Source of the DNA: Pedobacter sp. Leaf41 | GTDB lineage: Bacteria; Bacteroidota; Bacteroidia; Sphingobacteriales; Sphingobacteriaceae | DNA length: 64,000 nt | Reading direction: 5' to 3' | Assembly (NCBI RefSeq): GCF_001422545.1 | Contig: NZ_LMLE01000009.1 | Span: forward strand, 248,001-312,000 | Part shown: positions 17,676 to 27,573 of the stretch, one piece after another | How the letters are laid out: each line of letters begins with the position of its first letter | How positions within the stretch are numbered: position 1 is the first letter of the stretch | Program-made: the position numbers and the translations under genes | Notes under the pieces: model-generated | The model's input: the letters and a program-made list of their open reading frames with translations, nothing else | Databases searched by the model: none | Told to the model about the DNA's origin: nothing

Positions 17676-18595
17676 TCTGTGAAAACAAACCTCTTATTTC
17701 AATAGCATTATGTACTTATAATGGCGAAAAGTACATTGAAAAACAATTGGATAGTTTAGTTTCTCAATCATACACACCTATTGAAATCGTCATATCAGAT
17801 GATTCCTCGACTGATGGAACATGGAATATACTAGAAAAATATGCTGCAGTTTATCCGTTCATCAAATTATTTAAAAGTAGAATAAACCTAGGCTTTACTA
17901 AAAATTTTGAGCAGGCCATTTCATTTTGCAATGGAGACTTTATAGCCCTCAGCGATCAGGATGACATTTGGGATACTGATAAATTATCAATTTTATATAA
18001 TGAGTTAGGAGACTCCGACTTAATTTATCATGATTCAAATTTTATAGATGAAAATGATAATCCCATTCTAGGCAAAAAAATGAGTGATCACTACAACACC
18101 TATGATGGAAGTTCAAATCTTCCGTTTCTGATATCAAATTGTGCAGCGGGACACGCCATGATGTTTAAAAAGACATTAACGCAAAAATTTCTGCCATTCA
18201 AAGATGGCTATTATCATGATTGGTGGATTATTTTTGTAGTAGCAACTTTCGGAAAAATCAAATCAATTCCAGATGTTTTGGTAAGATACAGGCAGCACGA
18301 TTTAAGTATTACTGACTCACTTTCTTTAAAAGCTACCAGCACAATGGATAGAAATAAAGGATATCTAAACTTCAACTTAAATTGGATTGAGCATTGCTTA
18401 ACCTTACCGAATATAAAAAACAAAGAAGAAATTGAGATAATCTACAAGCAACTAAAAAGCTACAAAGAAGGAAGTAGGGGTATGAAATTATTTATCTTTT
18501 TGTTGCACTATTATCACCTATTATTTTATTTCCATATCAAAAACAAATCTTTTATAAGCCGATTAAATTTAATTAGAAAGATTAGCTTTGGTTAA
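17672..18595 (+). CDS. Glycosyltransferase family 2, rhamnosyltransferase-like
   Basis: A 307-residue GT-A enzyme starting at an ATGA overlap with the preceding stop. Seen: SIALCTYNGEKYIEKQLDSL, ISDDSSTDGTWNIL, FIALSDQDDIWD (metal-binding DxD region), a YHDWWI motif and VRYRQHDLS. This set is typical of WcaA-like and rhamnosyl transferases of O-antigen clusters. The tail carries a hydrophobic, basic stretch that could associate with the membrane. Confidence 0.88.
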   Translation: MICENKPLISIALCTYNGEKYIEKQLDSLVSQSYTPIEIVISDDSSTDGTWNILEKYAAVYPFIKLFKSRINLGFTKNFEQAISFCNGDFIALSDQDDIWDTDKLSILYNELGDSDLIYHDSNFIDENDNPILGKKMSDHYNTYDGSSNLPFLISNCAAGHAMMFKKTLTQKFLPFKDGYYHDWWIIFVVATFGKIKSIPDVLVRYRQHDLSITDSLSLKATSTMDRNKGYLNFNLNWIEHCLTLPNIKNKEEIEIIYKQLKSYKEGSRGMKLFIFLLHYYHLLFYFHIKNKSFISRLNLIRKISFG

Positions 18596-18632
18596 GATAT
18601 ACCCATATAACGTTACGTAATCAATATAAAAA

Positions 18633-19367
18633 ATGAAAATTAGCTTTGTTATTCTTACCTGGAACCGATATAAGTTTTTAGACAAATGTTTAGCAGCATT
18701 ATTACCTGCAATCAATGCTAAAAATGAGGCAGAAGTAATTGTGATGGATAATGGCTCGACAGATGAGACAGAAGCTGTTTTAGACCAATATGCGTCAAAT
18801 CCGCTTGTAAAAATCATAAGAAGAAAGAAGAATTATGGCCTAAACGCCTACAAAAAATTATTTGGGATGGCCAAAGGAGAATATGTAGTCATTGTTGATG
18901 ATGATGTACTTAGCTTTCCTGCGGGATTAGATGACCTTTTTATTGATTATTTAAAGGCATTTCCTGACTATGGTTTTATTGCTTTAAATGTAATACAAAA
19001 CGAATTTACATTAGGCGCTAAACCTCCAATAGAAAATTATGTTGAAGAAGTAAGTGATGGTAAAGTAATTGAAAAAGGCCCAACTGGCGGATGGTGTGCT
19101 TGCTTTAAGAAAACAAATTACAATAAAATCAAACTTAGGTTTCTACTTACAAATTTGGATATGTCAAAATCTGAAGATGGGCTATTAGTAAACCTGTTTA
19201 GCAGAAAACTAAAATTAAAATCCGGTTTAATTAGAGATCACTATTGTTTGCATGCGTGTGGCCCACATTATGCCCGTGAATATGGCCATATGGATAGAGA
19301 ACTTGAAAAATACAGTATGGCCGGTTTAAATTCTATTGTAGAAGAATACAAAAACTACCAGGTATGA
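18633..19367 (+). CDS. Glycosyltransferase family 2
   Basis: A 244-residue GT-A protein with SFVILTWNRYKFLDKCL, VIVMDNGSTDETEAVL, a YVVIVDDDVLSFP metal site and GPTGGWCACFKKTNY. The last block resembles the acceptor side of short-chain GT2 enzymes. It begins 37 bases after the previous gene and overlaps the next start by 4 bases (ATGA), pointing to translational coupling. Confidence 0.88.
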   Translation: MKISFVILTWNRYKFLDKCLAALLPAINAKNEAEVIVMDNGSTDETEAVLDQYASNPLVKIIRRKKNYGLNAYKKLFGMAKGEYVVIVDDDVLSFPAGLDDLFIDYLKAFPDYGFIALNVIQNEFTLGAKPPIENYVEEVSDGKVIEKGPTGGWCACFKKTNYNKIKLRFLLTNLDMSKSEDGLLVNLFSRKLKLKSGLIRDHYCLHACGPHYAREYGHMDRELEKYSMAGLNSIVEEYKNYQV

Positions 19368-20377
19368 TAGAATTGAACAAAGGTGCAAAAATATTTATTC
19401 AATGTCCTGCGGGTTTAGCTACCGGCGGGCCTGAAGCATTGCATCAGTTAGGTCACTATCTTAATAAAATTGGCTTCAATGCCTTAATGTATTACGTCGC
19501 ATCCAATCATTCAGATCCAGTTCATCCTCAATACAAAAGCTACAATGTACCCTTCACTTTTGAAGTGGAAAATAGTTCAAATCATTTGTTGATTATCCCT
19601 GAATCTAACTTATATCCTATCTATCAAAAGGCTTATTCTCGAATGAAGAAAGCAATTTGGTGGCTAAGCGTATCTTATTATTGGGAGTGCCTCGAACCTT
19701 GGAAGGAAAAGATTAAGAAAAAGAAATTTTATGCCTTAAAGTCAATCATCAATCCGCATATAAATCCTCCGCTTCCAACTCCTGCTAGATTGCGGAAATT
19801 ACCTTTATACCACATCAGACATTCCTATTTTTCTGAGGTATTTTTAAAAAGTAATAACATTTCAATAACTGGAAAAATATCTGACTATATGAACGCCGCA
19901 TTCTTTGATCGTGTTTTAAAAAATCAAATCAAGGAAGATATCGTATTATATAACCCTAAAAAAAATGGTGCTTTTCTTGAATCTATCATATCAAAAAGCA
20001 GTCACTTCAATTGGGTAGCTGTTAAAGATTTAACTGCAGATGGAGTTGCAGATTTAATGAATCGCAGTAAAGTTTACGTTGACTTTGGCTTCCATCCAGG
20101 CAAGGAACGCATGCCTAGAGAAGCTTGTATAATGAAATGCATTATGATTATTGGCAGAGATGGGTCTGCCCAATATTCAGAAGACATGCCAATAGCTGAC
20201 GTTTACCGATTCGAAAAAAATCCCAACAAAATAGATGAAATAATAACTTTAATAGAGGATTGTTTCAAAAACTATGATGCTCACGTCCAAAATTTCGTGA
20301 GTTACAGAGCTGAACTTGGTGAAGAAGAACAGGTGTTTGAAAAAGATATTAAAAAAGTATTCCAGTATAAAAATTAA
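19364..20377 (+). CDS. Glycosyltransferase-like protein of unknown family
   Basis: A 337-residue protein I cannot place in a named family. It opens with IFIQCPAGLATGGPEALHQL, which looks like a GT-B glycine loop, and has a conserved-looking C-terminal block VYVDFGFHPGKERMPREAC followed by IIGRDGSAQYSEDMP, at the place where GT-B enzymes bind the nucleotide sugar. No transmembrane segment. Its position between a GT2 gene (4-base overlap) and an acyltransferase (1-base overlap) supports a glycan-building role, but this is inference. Confidence 0.7.
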   Translation: MIELNKGAKIFIQCPAGLATGGPEALHQLGHYLNKIGFNALMYYVASNHSDPVHPQYKSYNVPFTFEVENSSNHLLIIPESNLYPIYQKAYSRMKKAIWWLSVSYYWECLEPWKEKIKKKKFYALKSIINPHINPPLPTPARLRKLPLYHIRHSYFSEVFLKSNNISITGKISDYMNAAFFDRVLKNQIKEDIVLYNPKKNGAFLESIISKSSHFNWVAVKDLTADGVADLMNRSKVYVDFGFHPGKERMPREACIMKCIMIIGRDGSAQYSEDMPIADVYRFEKNPNKIDEIITLIEDCFKNYDAHVQNFVSYRAELGEEEQVFEKDIKKVFQYKN

Positions 20378-21450
20378 TGCAAGAGCTGAAAAAGAACAAA
20401 GACTATAGTTTCATCGATAATTTGCGCTTCATTTCTATGTTCGGAATAGTGATGGAACACAGCACATTATTTTGGGGTAGAAATTTTGAAACACTTAACG
20501 AACAGATCGTTCAAACAGTAAGCATTCAGATTTTCAAATTTGGAACCATACTGTTTTTTATTCTTTCCGGTTTTCTCATTGGCGATAAGTTTACGAATTA
20601 CAGCTCAGGAGAATACATTAAAAGGCGTTTTAGCAACACCATTAAACCATGGTTGTTTTGGTGCTCAGCAATGCTTATTTTAACTTATGTAAGTTGGTAC
20701 GTGAAGTATATAAAATCCGATAATATGGAATTACTTATTAACCCTGTAAGTAAATTTTTCGAAAATATTATCCACATTACTACTGACACAAGCTATTGGT
20801 TTATCTTAAACTTTATGGTGTGCATTGCTACCTTGCTGGTATTTAGGAAATATTTATTTTCAAATATCTTCGGAGGCATCTTAGCCATATTTTCATTTTG
20901 CTATTCCGCAAACCTATATCTTGAAATATTTCCAACTGAGCATACAATCGCCATGTTTGGCTTTATATTTTACCTGTGGCTAGGATTCAAGCTAAATCAA
21001 AACTTCGAGAGATTTTGTAATTGGGTAGAAAACATTAAATTCTGGCATTTCGCAGTAGCTATTGCATTTACATTTTTTCTTTCATGCATAGAATCAGTTA
21101 ACTTAATGCACATCTTACCTAACGATCCATTTAATACGCTACGTATTTCCAATATTCTCTATTCGTTGGTAATGTTCGTTTTTCTATTTAGATATGCTAA
21201 CTTTAGTTTTATTGAGAAATTTAAACCAAGAGAAACAACGTTTGGAATTTACTTAATTCATCAGTTATTGGTATTCTATTTATTACCATTAATATTTCAG
21301 CCTTTACAAATTCACGATAATCAAAAATCTGTCTATGTGCTGGTTGTCTTACAAGTTGTTAGGTTTTTGATTGTTTATCCAACTGCTTATTTTTTAGCCA
21401 GGTTGATTGCTTTGGCGCCCAAGAAAATATCATGGATTATTGGCCAGTGA
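20377..21450 (+). CDS. Acyltransferase family 3 (OafA/YrhL type)
   Basis: A 357-residue integral membrane protein with about ten helices. The N-terminal segment DNLRFISMFGIVMEHS carries the arginine and histidine that mark the acyltransferase 3 family, and FLSGFLIGDKF-like residues follow (here ILSGFLIG). These enzymes O-acetylate or otherwise acylate surface glycans using cytoplasmic acyl-CoA. It is the last gene of the plus-strand cluster. A short perfect hairpin (21554-21571) lies downstream but lacks a T run. Confidence 0.87.
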   Translation: MQELKKNKDYSFIDNLRFISMFGIVMEHSTLFWGRNFETLNEQIVQTVSIQIFKFGTILFFILSGFLIGDKFTNYSSGEYIKRRFSNTIKPWLFWCSAMLILTYVSWYVKYIKSDNMELLINPVSKFFENIIHITTDTSYWFILNFMVCIATLLVFRKYLFSNIFGGILAIFSFCYSANLYLEIFPTEHTIAMFGFIFYLWLGFKLNQNFERFCNWVENIKFWHFAVAIAFTFFLSCIESVNLMHILPNDPFNTLRISNILYSLVMFVFLFRYANFSFIEKFKPRETTFGIYLIHQLLVFYLLPLIFQPLQIHDNQKSVYVLVVLQVVRFLIVYPTAYFLARLIALAPKKISWIIGQ

Positions 21451-21687
21451 TCAAGTATAACAAAAACTACTAGCCGATTATAGCAATTCATAATGTTGAT
21501 TAACGGTCTGGTCGCAACATAAAGATTGCATTTTGCCTATTTATCTACCATCATAATGCTAGTAAGCATTAGCTTATTTAAACGTCTTTCCAGAGTTTTA
21601 AAGCTAATAGATGATCTGTCCATAATTGGAAATTTAAAAAGCACACTATCATCGGATCCTTTTAGACGATGAAATCTGATGCAAAAA

Positions 21688-21717
21688 AAAGAGTCCCGAA
21701 TAAATTCGAGACTCTTT
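21688..21717 (-). terminator. Intrinsic terminator of the rimP-nusA-infB operon
   Basis: On the minus strand a 13-bp stem (one G-U pair) around a 4-base loop is followed by eight T residues. It lies 22 bases after the infB stop. A short minus-strand frame covering this site is not credible as a gene. Confidence 0.88.
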
Positions 21718-21738
21718 AACATTTATGGATGGGAAATA

Positions 21739-24700
21739 TTACAATTTCCTAGCTACTTCTACTTGTTCGTAAGCTTCTACAATATCGCCAACTTCGATGT
21801 TGTTAAAGTTTTGAATGTTTAAACCACACTCGTAACCTTTGTTCACTTCTTTCACATCATCTTTAAAGCGTTTAAGTGATGCTAACTCACCTGTGTAAAC
21901 CACAACTCCATCTCTAACGATACGGATTTTGCTGTTACGGGTGATCTTACCATCCAATACCATACAACCTGCAATGGTACCTACTTTAGTAATTTTGAAA
22001 GTTTCACGAATCTCCACGTTAGCCACAATTTTCTCTTCAAATTCTGGATCCAACATGCCTTCCATTGCCGATTTGATCTCGTTGATCGCATCGTAAATAA
22101 TAGAGTACAAACGGATATCGATTTGTTCAGCTTCAGCTAACTTACGGGCACCTGTTGATGGACGAACCTGGAAACCGATAATGATCGCATCAGAAGCAGA
22201 AGCTAATAATACATCAGACTCTGAAATCTGACCTACGCCTTTACTAATGATGTTAATCTGGATTTGCTCAGTTGAAAGTTTCAACAATGAATCGGCTAAT
22301 GCCTCGATCGAACCATCCACATCACCTTTAACAATGATGTTAAGCTCTTTAAAGTTACCAATCGCTAAACGACGACCAATCTCATCCAAGGTAATGTGTT
22401 TCTGTGTACGTAAACCTTGCTCACGTTGTAACTGCATGCGTTTGTTTGCAATATCACGTGCTTCAGTTTCACTTTCTAAAGCGTTAAAACGGTCACCCGC
22501 TGTAGGTGCGCCTTGCATACCCAAAACCTGTACCGGTTGCGATGGGCCTGCAGATTCTACCTTCATACCACGTTCGTTGGTTAGCGCTTTTACACGTCCG
22601 CTGTAACTACCAGCCAAAATTGGATCCCCAACTCTTAATGTACCAGCTTGAACCAATACCGTAGTTACAATACCACGACCTTTATCTAATGCTGATTCAA
22701 TTACCGAACCTGTAGCTCTCTTATTAGGATTAGCTTTAAGTTCTAATAATTCAGCTTCTAATAATACTTTATCTAAAAGTAAATCTACATTTAAACCGCT
22801 TTTGCTTGAGATTTCTTGTGATTGATATTTACCACCCCAATCCTCAACCAAAATGTTCATTACTGATAATTGTTCACGAACTTTATCTGCATTTGCACCT
22901 GGTTTATCCACCTTTGTGAAAGCAAATACTAATGGTACGCCTGCTGCTTGTGCGTGGTTAATTGCCTCTTTTGTTTGAGGCATCACAGCATCATCCGCAG
23001 CAATAACGATAATAGCAATATCTGCAACCTTAGCACCACGGGCACGCATCGCTGTAAAGGCTTCGTGACCAGGCGTATCTAAGAAAGTTACCTTTTTACC
23101 TGATGGGGTAGTTACCATGTAAGCACCAATGTGCTGCGTGATACCACCTGCCTCACCAGCAACCACATTTGCTTTACGGATATAATCCAGCAATGAAGTT
23201 TTACCGTGATCGACGTGACCCATAATCGTTACAACCGGGGCTCTTTCGATTAAGTCTGCTTCGTTATCAACTTCTTCAATTACGTTTTCTTCATCTTCAT
23301 CTGGTTTAACGAATTGGATTTCGTAACCAAACTCATCAGCAACGATGGTTAAAGTTTCAGCATCTAAACGTTGATTGATTGATACGAACATACCAAGACT
23401 CATACAAGTACCAATAATTTTGGTCACCTGAACATCCATCATGCTTGCTAACTCATTCGCCGTAACAAATTCTGTTACTTTTAATATTTTCGATTGAGAT
23501 TCAAGCTCATTTGCTGCCTCTTCTGCATTATAAGCAACATCATCACGTTTCTGACGACGTAATTTAGCACGTTGAGCAAATTTACCAGACTTACCAGCTC
23601 CACTTAAACGAGCAAGTGTTGCTTTAATTTGATCTTGAATTTCTTTCTCAGTAGGTTCTTCTTTAGGTCCGCTTGGTGTAGCATTTCTATTTTGGAAACC
23701 TGGTCTGTTGTTATTTCTATTTCCTTGATAAGGAGTTCCGCCTTGCCCGGCTGGTCGGTTACCTTGGTAAGGTGTACCACCACCTGGCCTGTTACCTTGA
23801 TAAGGTTGACGTGGTTGCCCTGGTGCGCCACCCTGGCCTGCAGGGTTTTGCCCTTGCTGACCCTGACCACCATGCTGACCTGGAGCTCCAGGAGTTTTTT
23901 TACGCTTACGTTTACGTTTTGCAGCTTCACTATCGCTAGATGAGGCTACAGGACCGTTTCTTCTATCTGGCGTAGTTGGTAAAACAATTTTACCAATAAT
24001 ATTAGGACCAGTTAATTTAACGGTACGTGCTTTTATAACTTCAGGCTCGTTACTTACCGGTTTAACCTCTGCAGGTTTTTCTTCTGCTTTAGGCTGTTCA
24101 ACCGGTTTAGCTGGCTCTGGTGTTTTAACTTCTGGAGTAACTGGAGCTGTTGGAGCAGGCTGAGCTGCCGGAGCTTCTCCAGCCTTTGCGGCAGGCAGGT
24201 CCTTTTTAGCCTCTACAGGTTTCTCTTCTGCTTTTGGTTGCTCAACTGGTTTAGCTGGCTCCTCAACTTTAGCTGCTGGTGCAGGTGGAGTAACAGGTGC
24301 TTCTTCCTTTTTAGAAGGACGCGTTTTCGAATTAAGATCATTTAAATCGATCTTCCCTACAATTTTCACACCTGGTAAACCGGTTTCTTCCGCTTTATCT
24401 TCAGCCTTAGTTTCTTTCACTGGTTCTGCTGCCGCAGGAGCAGGAGTTTCTGCCTGTGGTGCTGGTGTTTCAGCAACCTTAGGTTTCTCTGCCGGAGGAT
24501 TAAATGACTGAGCATTCTTAATCAGAATCTCATCGCTTTTTTCAAAGTCTGTATTTTTCTTCGGCGCTTCTACTGGCTTTTCAGTCTCAGGCTCGTCGCG
24601 ACGTATTTTACCAATCACTATTTGTTTGGCTTCTTCTCTTACGATCTTATCTCCCTGATACTCTTTTAATAAGGCATTATACATGTCTCCCGTAAGTTTA

Positions 24701-24819
24701 AACATAGGGCTTTTCTCGGCAGAGAATCCCTTTTTGTTTAAAAACTCAACGGCCGTACCCATGCCTATATTAAGTTCTTTAATAGCTTTAATTAAAATGA
24801 TTGGTTTGTCGTCTGACAT
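21739..24819 (-). CDS. infB: Translation initiation factor IF-2
   Basis: IF-2 is the GTPase that places initiator tRNA on the ribosome. At 1026 residues it is long, with an extended N-terminus: an IF2_N fold (about 1-55), a proline/alanine/glutamate-rich stretch (110-260) with the 15-mer [15 protein letters not shown] twice (187 and 235), a basic KRKRKRKK patch (301) and a glycine-rich stretch with three YQGNR repeats (340-370). The core has G1 GHVDHGKT (534), G3 DTPGH and G4 TKVD where NKxD is more usual. It is the last gene after rimP and nusA, 61 bases downstream of nusA. Confidence 0.97.
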   Translation of the reverse strand: MSDDKPIILIKAIKELNIGMGTAVEFLNKKGFSAEKSPMFKLTGDMYNALLKEYQGDKIVREEAKQIVIGKIRRDEPETEKPVEAPKKNTDFEKSDEILIKNAQSFNPPAEKPKVAETPAPQAETPAPAAAEPVKETKAEDKAEETGLPGVKIVGKIDLNDLNSKTRPSKKEEAPVTPPAPAAKVEEPAKPVEQPKAEEKPVEAKKDLPAAKAGEAPAAQPAPTAPVTPEVKTPEPAKPVEQPKAEEKPAEVKPVSNEPEVIKARTVKLTGPNIIGKIVLPTTPDRRNGPVASSSDSEAAKRKRKRKKTPGAPGQHGGQGQQGQNPAGQGGAPGQPRQPYQGNRPGGGTPYQGNRPAGQGGTPYQGNRNNNRPGFQNRNATPSGPKEEPTEKEIQDQIKATLARLSGAGKSGKFAQRAKLRRQKRDDVAYNAEEAANELESQSKILKVTEFVTANELASMMDVQVTKIIGTCMSLGMFVSINQRLDAETLTIVADEFGYEIQFVKPDEDEENVIEEVDNEADLIERAPVVTIMGHVDHGKTSLLDYIRKANVVAGEAGGITQHIGAYMVTTPSGKKVTFLDTPGHEAFTAMRARGAKVADIAIIVIAADDAVMPQTKEAINHAQAAGVPLVFAFTKVDKPGANADKVREQLSVMNILVEDWGGKYQSQEISSKSGLNVDLLLDKVLLEAELLELKANPNKRATGSVIESALDKGRGIVTTVLVQAGTLRVGDPILAGSYSGRVKALTNERGMKVESAGPSQPVQVLGMQGAPTAGDRFNALESETEARDIANKRMQLQREQGLRTQKHITLDEIGRRLAIGNFKELNIIVKGDVDGSIEALADSLLKLSTEQIQINIISKGVGQISESDVLLASASDAIIIGFQVRPSTGARKLAEAEQIDIRLYSIIYDAINEIKSAMEGMLDPEFEEKIVANVEIRETFKITKVGTIAGCMVLDGKITRNSKIRIVRDGVVVYTGELASLKRFKDDVKEVNKGYECGLNIQNFNNIEVGDIVEAYEQVEVARKL

Positions 24820-24880
24820 TTAGCTCCTGTTATTTTTTCTTAATAATACAAAAGTAGTGTTTATTTGGCAATTACACCAC

Positions 24881-26125
24881 TTATTCAAATTCTGACTGTA
24901 AAATCTGAACCACTTCTTTAATGGTTTCTTCTTCTAAGTCGGTGCGTTTTACCAAATCTTCTACTGTTAGTGCTAATACACTTTTAGCAGTATCGCAACC
25001 GATAGCCTTTAATTCATCAATGATCCAGCTATCAATCTCATCTGAGAATTCTTCTAGATCCACATCCTCGTCCGTTTCTTCACCAGCTTCACGATACACA
25101 TCAATTTCGTAACCAGTTAACTTACCAGCCAGTTTAATGTTGTGTCCGCCACGTCCGATTGCCAATGAAACCTGATCTGGTTTTAAGTAAACCGATGCAT
25201 GTTTAGTTTCATCATCCAATTTAATTGAAGTGATTTTTGCCGGGCTTAAAGCACGGGTAATGTATAATGAAATGTTATTTGTGAAGTTAATCACATCAAT
25301 ATTTTCGTTTTTCAATTCGCGTACAATACCATGGATTCGTGATCCTTTCATACCTACGCAAGCACCTACCGGATCAATACGATCATCGTAAGACTCTACC
25401 GCAACTTTAGCACGCTCACCTGGTTCACGAACAATTTTCTTAACCGTGATTAAACCGTCGAAAATTTCCGGAACTTCCAATTCGAACAAACGTTGCAAAA
25501 ATTCTGGCGCCGTTCTCGAAATGATAATTTTTGGATTCGCATTGATCATTTCTACTTTTGAGATTACTGCTCTCACAGAATCACCCTTTTTGAAATAATC
25601 TGCAGGAATCTGCTCAGTTTTAGGCATTAAAAGTTCGTTACCTTCATCATCTAAAACCAAAGTTTCTTTTTTCCAAACCTGATAAACCTCGCCGGTGATA
25701 ATTTCACCTACACGATCTTTATATTTTTTGAAGATTTCGTCTTTCTCTAATTCCAATACTTTAGAAACCAAAGTTTGACGGGCAGCTAAAATCGCTCTGC
25801 GGCCGAAACTCTCTAAAGTAATTTGCTCGATATAATCATCACCAACTTCTAAAGTACTGTCTAGTTTAGAAACCTCTGCAAGTTCAATTTCCAGATCGTC
25901 ATCTTCAGAAAATCCATCCTCCATTACCTTTCTCGTTCTCCAGATTTCCAAATCCCCGTTGTCCGGATTCACAATTACGTCACAGTTTTCGTCTGTTCCG
26001 TATTTTTTACGCAACATACTACGGAAAACTTCTTCCAACACACTGATCACCGTAGGGCGATCTATATTTTTAAAATCCTTAAACTCCTGAAAAGAGTCGA
26101 TCAAATTAATTGTTGTAGTACTCAT
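24881..26125 (-). CDS. nusA: Transcription termination/antitermination factor NusA
   Basis: NusA binds RNA polymerase and modulates pausing, termination and antitermination. The 414-residue protein has the N-terminal polymerase-binding domain, an S1 domain (GEIITGEVYQVWKKE) and two KH domains with VGACVGMKGSRIHGIVREL and SLAIGRGGHNIKLAGKLTG, then a short acidic tail with a helix-hairpin-like segment. It lacks the paired acidic repeats of the E. coli protein, as usual outside gammaproteobacteria. It starts 2 bases after rimP. Confidence 0.96.
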   Translation of the reverse strand: MSTTTINLIDSFQEFKDFKNIDRPTVISVLEEVFRSMLRKKYGTDENCDVIVNPDNGDLEIWRTRKVMEDGFSEDDDLEIELAEVSKLDSTLEVGDDYIEQITLESFGRRAILAARQTLVSKVLELEKDEIFKKYKDRVGEIITGEVYQVWKKETLVLDDEGNELLMPKTEQIPADYFKKGDSVRAVISKVEMINANPKIIISRTAPEFLQRLFELEVPEIFDGLITVKKIVREPGERAKVAVESYDDRIDPVGACVGMKGSRIHGIVRELKNENIDVINFTNNISLYITRALSPAKITSIKLDDETKHASVYLKPDQVSLAIGRGGHNIKLAGKLTGYEIDVYREAGEETDEDVDLEEFSDEIDSWIIDELKAIGCDTAKSVLALTVEDLVKRTDLEEETIKEVVQILQSEFE

Positions 26126-26127
26126 TT

Positions 26128-26592
26128 TTATTTAAATGAAATTAACACACTTGTTTCTAATATATCATTAAACGGCACTTCTGTTTGTACGGTAGCCGCT
26201 TTTTTCCCTTTATCTTTAACCGATTCTTCAATGATTAGGTTATCTTCTGTAACCGATAAAAGCTTTCCTTCTTTTTTTAGCCCGCCGTTTAATTTAATAC
26301 TTAAAGTGCGTCCAATATTTTTAACATATTGGCGATTTAACTTCAAAGGCTCGCCAACACCTGGCGAAGAAACTTCTAAATTATAAGCTTGCTCAATTAC
26401 GTTTTCTTCTTCTAAATGAAAACCAACATGCCTGCTTATGGCTACACAATCCTGTATGCTAATACCTTCGTCACCATCAACATGAATAATTAATTTATTG
26501 TTTGGCAACATTTTCACCTCAACCAAAAAAAGCTCTGGCCGATCTGCAATTTTTTCCTCTACAAGGGCTGCAACTCTCTTTTCTACCTGCAT
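26128..26592 (-). CDS. rimP: Ribosome maturation factor RimP
   Basis: RimP assists assembly of the 30S subunit. The 154-residue protein shows the expected blocks: LHV-like HVDGDEGISIQDCVAISRHV, the YNLEVSSPGVGEPLK signature near residue 66, and the RTLSIKLNGG start of the C-terminal SH3-like domain. It is the first gene of rimP-nusA-infB, preceded by a promoter and a leader hairpin. Length is normal. Confidence 0.95.
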   Translation of the reverse strand: MQVEKRVAALVEEKIADRPELFLVEVKMLPNNKLIIHVDGDEGISIQDCVAISRHVGFHLEEENVIEQAYNLEVSSPGVGEPLKLNRQYVKNIGRTLSIKLNGGLKKEGKLLSVTEDNLIIEESVKDKGKKAATVQTEVPFNDILETSVLISFK

Positions 26593-26615
26593 ATTTTAAC
26601 CTGATTTCATAGAAA

Positions 26616-26634
26616 AAGGGGACACGGTCCCCTT
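26616..26634 (-). promoter_or_regulatory. Leader attenuator-like hairpin upstream of rimP
   Basis: On the minus strand the stem AAGGGGAC/GTCCCCTT (8 bp, CGT loop) is followed by TTTTTCT. It lies between the operon promoter (26656-26686) and the rimP start at 26592, so every rimP-nusA-infB transcript would have to pass it. This is the layout of a transcription attenuator. It also could act as a terminator for the lipoprotein gene upstream. Confidence 0.6.
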
Positions 26635-26655
26635 CTCTTTTCTTCGATTACGATG

Positions 26656-26686
26656 CAAATGTAAGAAAATTATATGTAAAATCAAA
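26656..26686 (-). promoter_or_regulatory. Promoter of rimP-nusA-infB
   Basis: On the minus strand TTTG (26683-26686) and TACATTTG (26656-26663) are 19 bases apart, an exact match to the Bacteroidota -33/-7 pattern. The predicted transcript starts about 10 bases before the leader hairpin. Confidence 0.7.
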
Positions 26687-26713
26687 CACTGCGTTTAATT
26701 ATTCTGCTGATTC

Positions 26714-27145
26714 TTACCGCTTAAGTAGTTCTTTTTGTGGTTGTAGATTATAATTGGCCTTGCCAGTAATTAACTTTCCAGCATTACCAAATTTCACATC
26801 AATATAACTTTCTACAATGTAGGCGCTACCTTTTGTAAAAGGCTCCCAGGGCATAAAAACAAGGGAGTCTCCTGCGAATTTAAATTTCCCCGAGACCAGA
26901 ATATCATCTTGTAAACTATCCAATTCTCCAGCCTGCTTGAACACAGATACCAACTTATTCGAATCTGCATTATTTAAATATGCATTTCTAACCTGCAGGA
27001 GGCTTGGCTCATCAAAATTTTTAATTATAATTGATGTACTATCCCTAGAAAACTTAATTGATGGTTTATTGTTTGTAGCAGAACATGAAACAATAAATGA
27101 TGTTGTTACAACAGTAGCCAAAAATTTAAATAAGCTTTTAAACAT
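26714..27145 (-). CDS. Putative lipoprotein of unknown function
   Basis: A 143-residue protein with a lipoprotein signal peptide and lipobox (FIVSC, cysteine at residue 21). The mature part has no transmembrane segment and no motif I recognise; it looks like a small beta-rich domain. It is divergent from the holin-like gene at 27163, with only 17 bases between the starts. Cell location is predicted as membrane-anchored facing the periplasm or surface. Confidence 0.7.
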   Translation of the reverse strand: MFKSLFKFLATVVTTSFIVSCSATNNKPSIKFSRDSTSIIIKNFDEPSLLQVRNAYLNNADSNKLVSVFKQAGELDSLQDDILVSGKFKFAGDSLVFMPWEPFTKGSAYIVESYIDVKFGNAGKLITGKANYNLQPQKELLKR

Positions 27146-27162
27146 TCACAAAATTAAACATT

Positions 27163-27507
27163 ATGAGATTAATTATCGAAATCCTTTTGATGGGATTGGC
27201 CTTTTTTATCGGGGCAAAACTGGTACCTGGGGTTGAGGTATCTGGCTATATGAGTGCGCTTATTGCTGCAATTTTAATAGCCCTAGCAAATGCTACTATA
27301 GGTTTTATTTTAAGATTGCTGACTTTCCCGATCAACTTTTTAACATTGGGCTTAGTCTCTTTCATCATTACCGTTTTGATGATTCTTTTGGTAGACAATA
27401 TGATGACGTCTTTCAATACATCAGGTTTCTTAGCAGCTGCTTTCTTAGCTATTATTGTGGCATTAATAAAAGCTATTTTCGGCGCAGTAGCAGGAGATAA
27501 AGATTAA
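27163..27507 (+). CDS. Phage holin family (Phage_holin_4_2) membrane protein
   Basis: A 114-residue protein with four transmembrane helices. The segments MGLAFFIGAKLVPGVEV, ILIALANATIGFILRLLTFP and TLGLVSFIITVLMILLVD match the Phage_holin_4_2 family, which is widespread in bacterial chromosomes and in spite of its name is usually not linked to phage. No prophage genes are nearby. Function unknown. Confidence 0.85.
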   Translation: MRLIIEILLMGLAFFIGAKLVPGVEVSGYMSALIAAILIALANATIGFILRLLTFPINFLTLGLVSFIITVLMILLVDNMMTSFNTSGFLAAAFLAIIVALIKAIFGAVAGDKD

Positions 27508-27573
27508 TATCTAGTCTTGAGTTTGTAGTCTTCAGTCGATTTAGACTAGAGACTATAGACTTCGGACTGAGGA
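27508..27573. repeat. Degenerate AGTCT direct/inverted repeat spacer
   Basis: The spacer between convergent genes consists almost entirely of variants of TAGTCTTGAG, TAGTCTTCAG, AGACTA and GGACTGAGGACTA. The left and right halves are imperfect inverted copies of each other, so the RNA could fold on either strand. A related motif (CAGTTTGGAGTTT, CAGTCTGGAGTTT) lies at 30249-30281. Confidence 0.5.

Noticed and set aside
21537-21722. Short minus-strand frame of 61 codons between the acyltransferase and infB
   Set aside because: It runs through the infB terminator hairpin, has no recognisable motif or start context, and is best seen as chance.
23700-23830. Tandem repeats that at first look like a short CRISPR or minisatellite
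   Set aside because: They encode the YQGNR-rich linker of IF-2 in frame; spacing is not that of a CRISPR array.
27163-27507. Prophage signal from a holin-family gene
   Set aside because: No integrase, lysis or structural phage genes are nearby; this family is common in chromosomes without phage.
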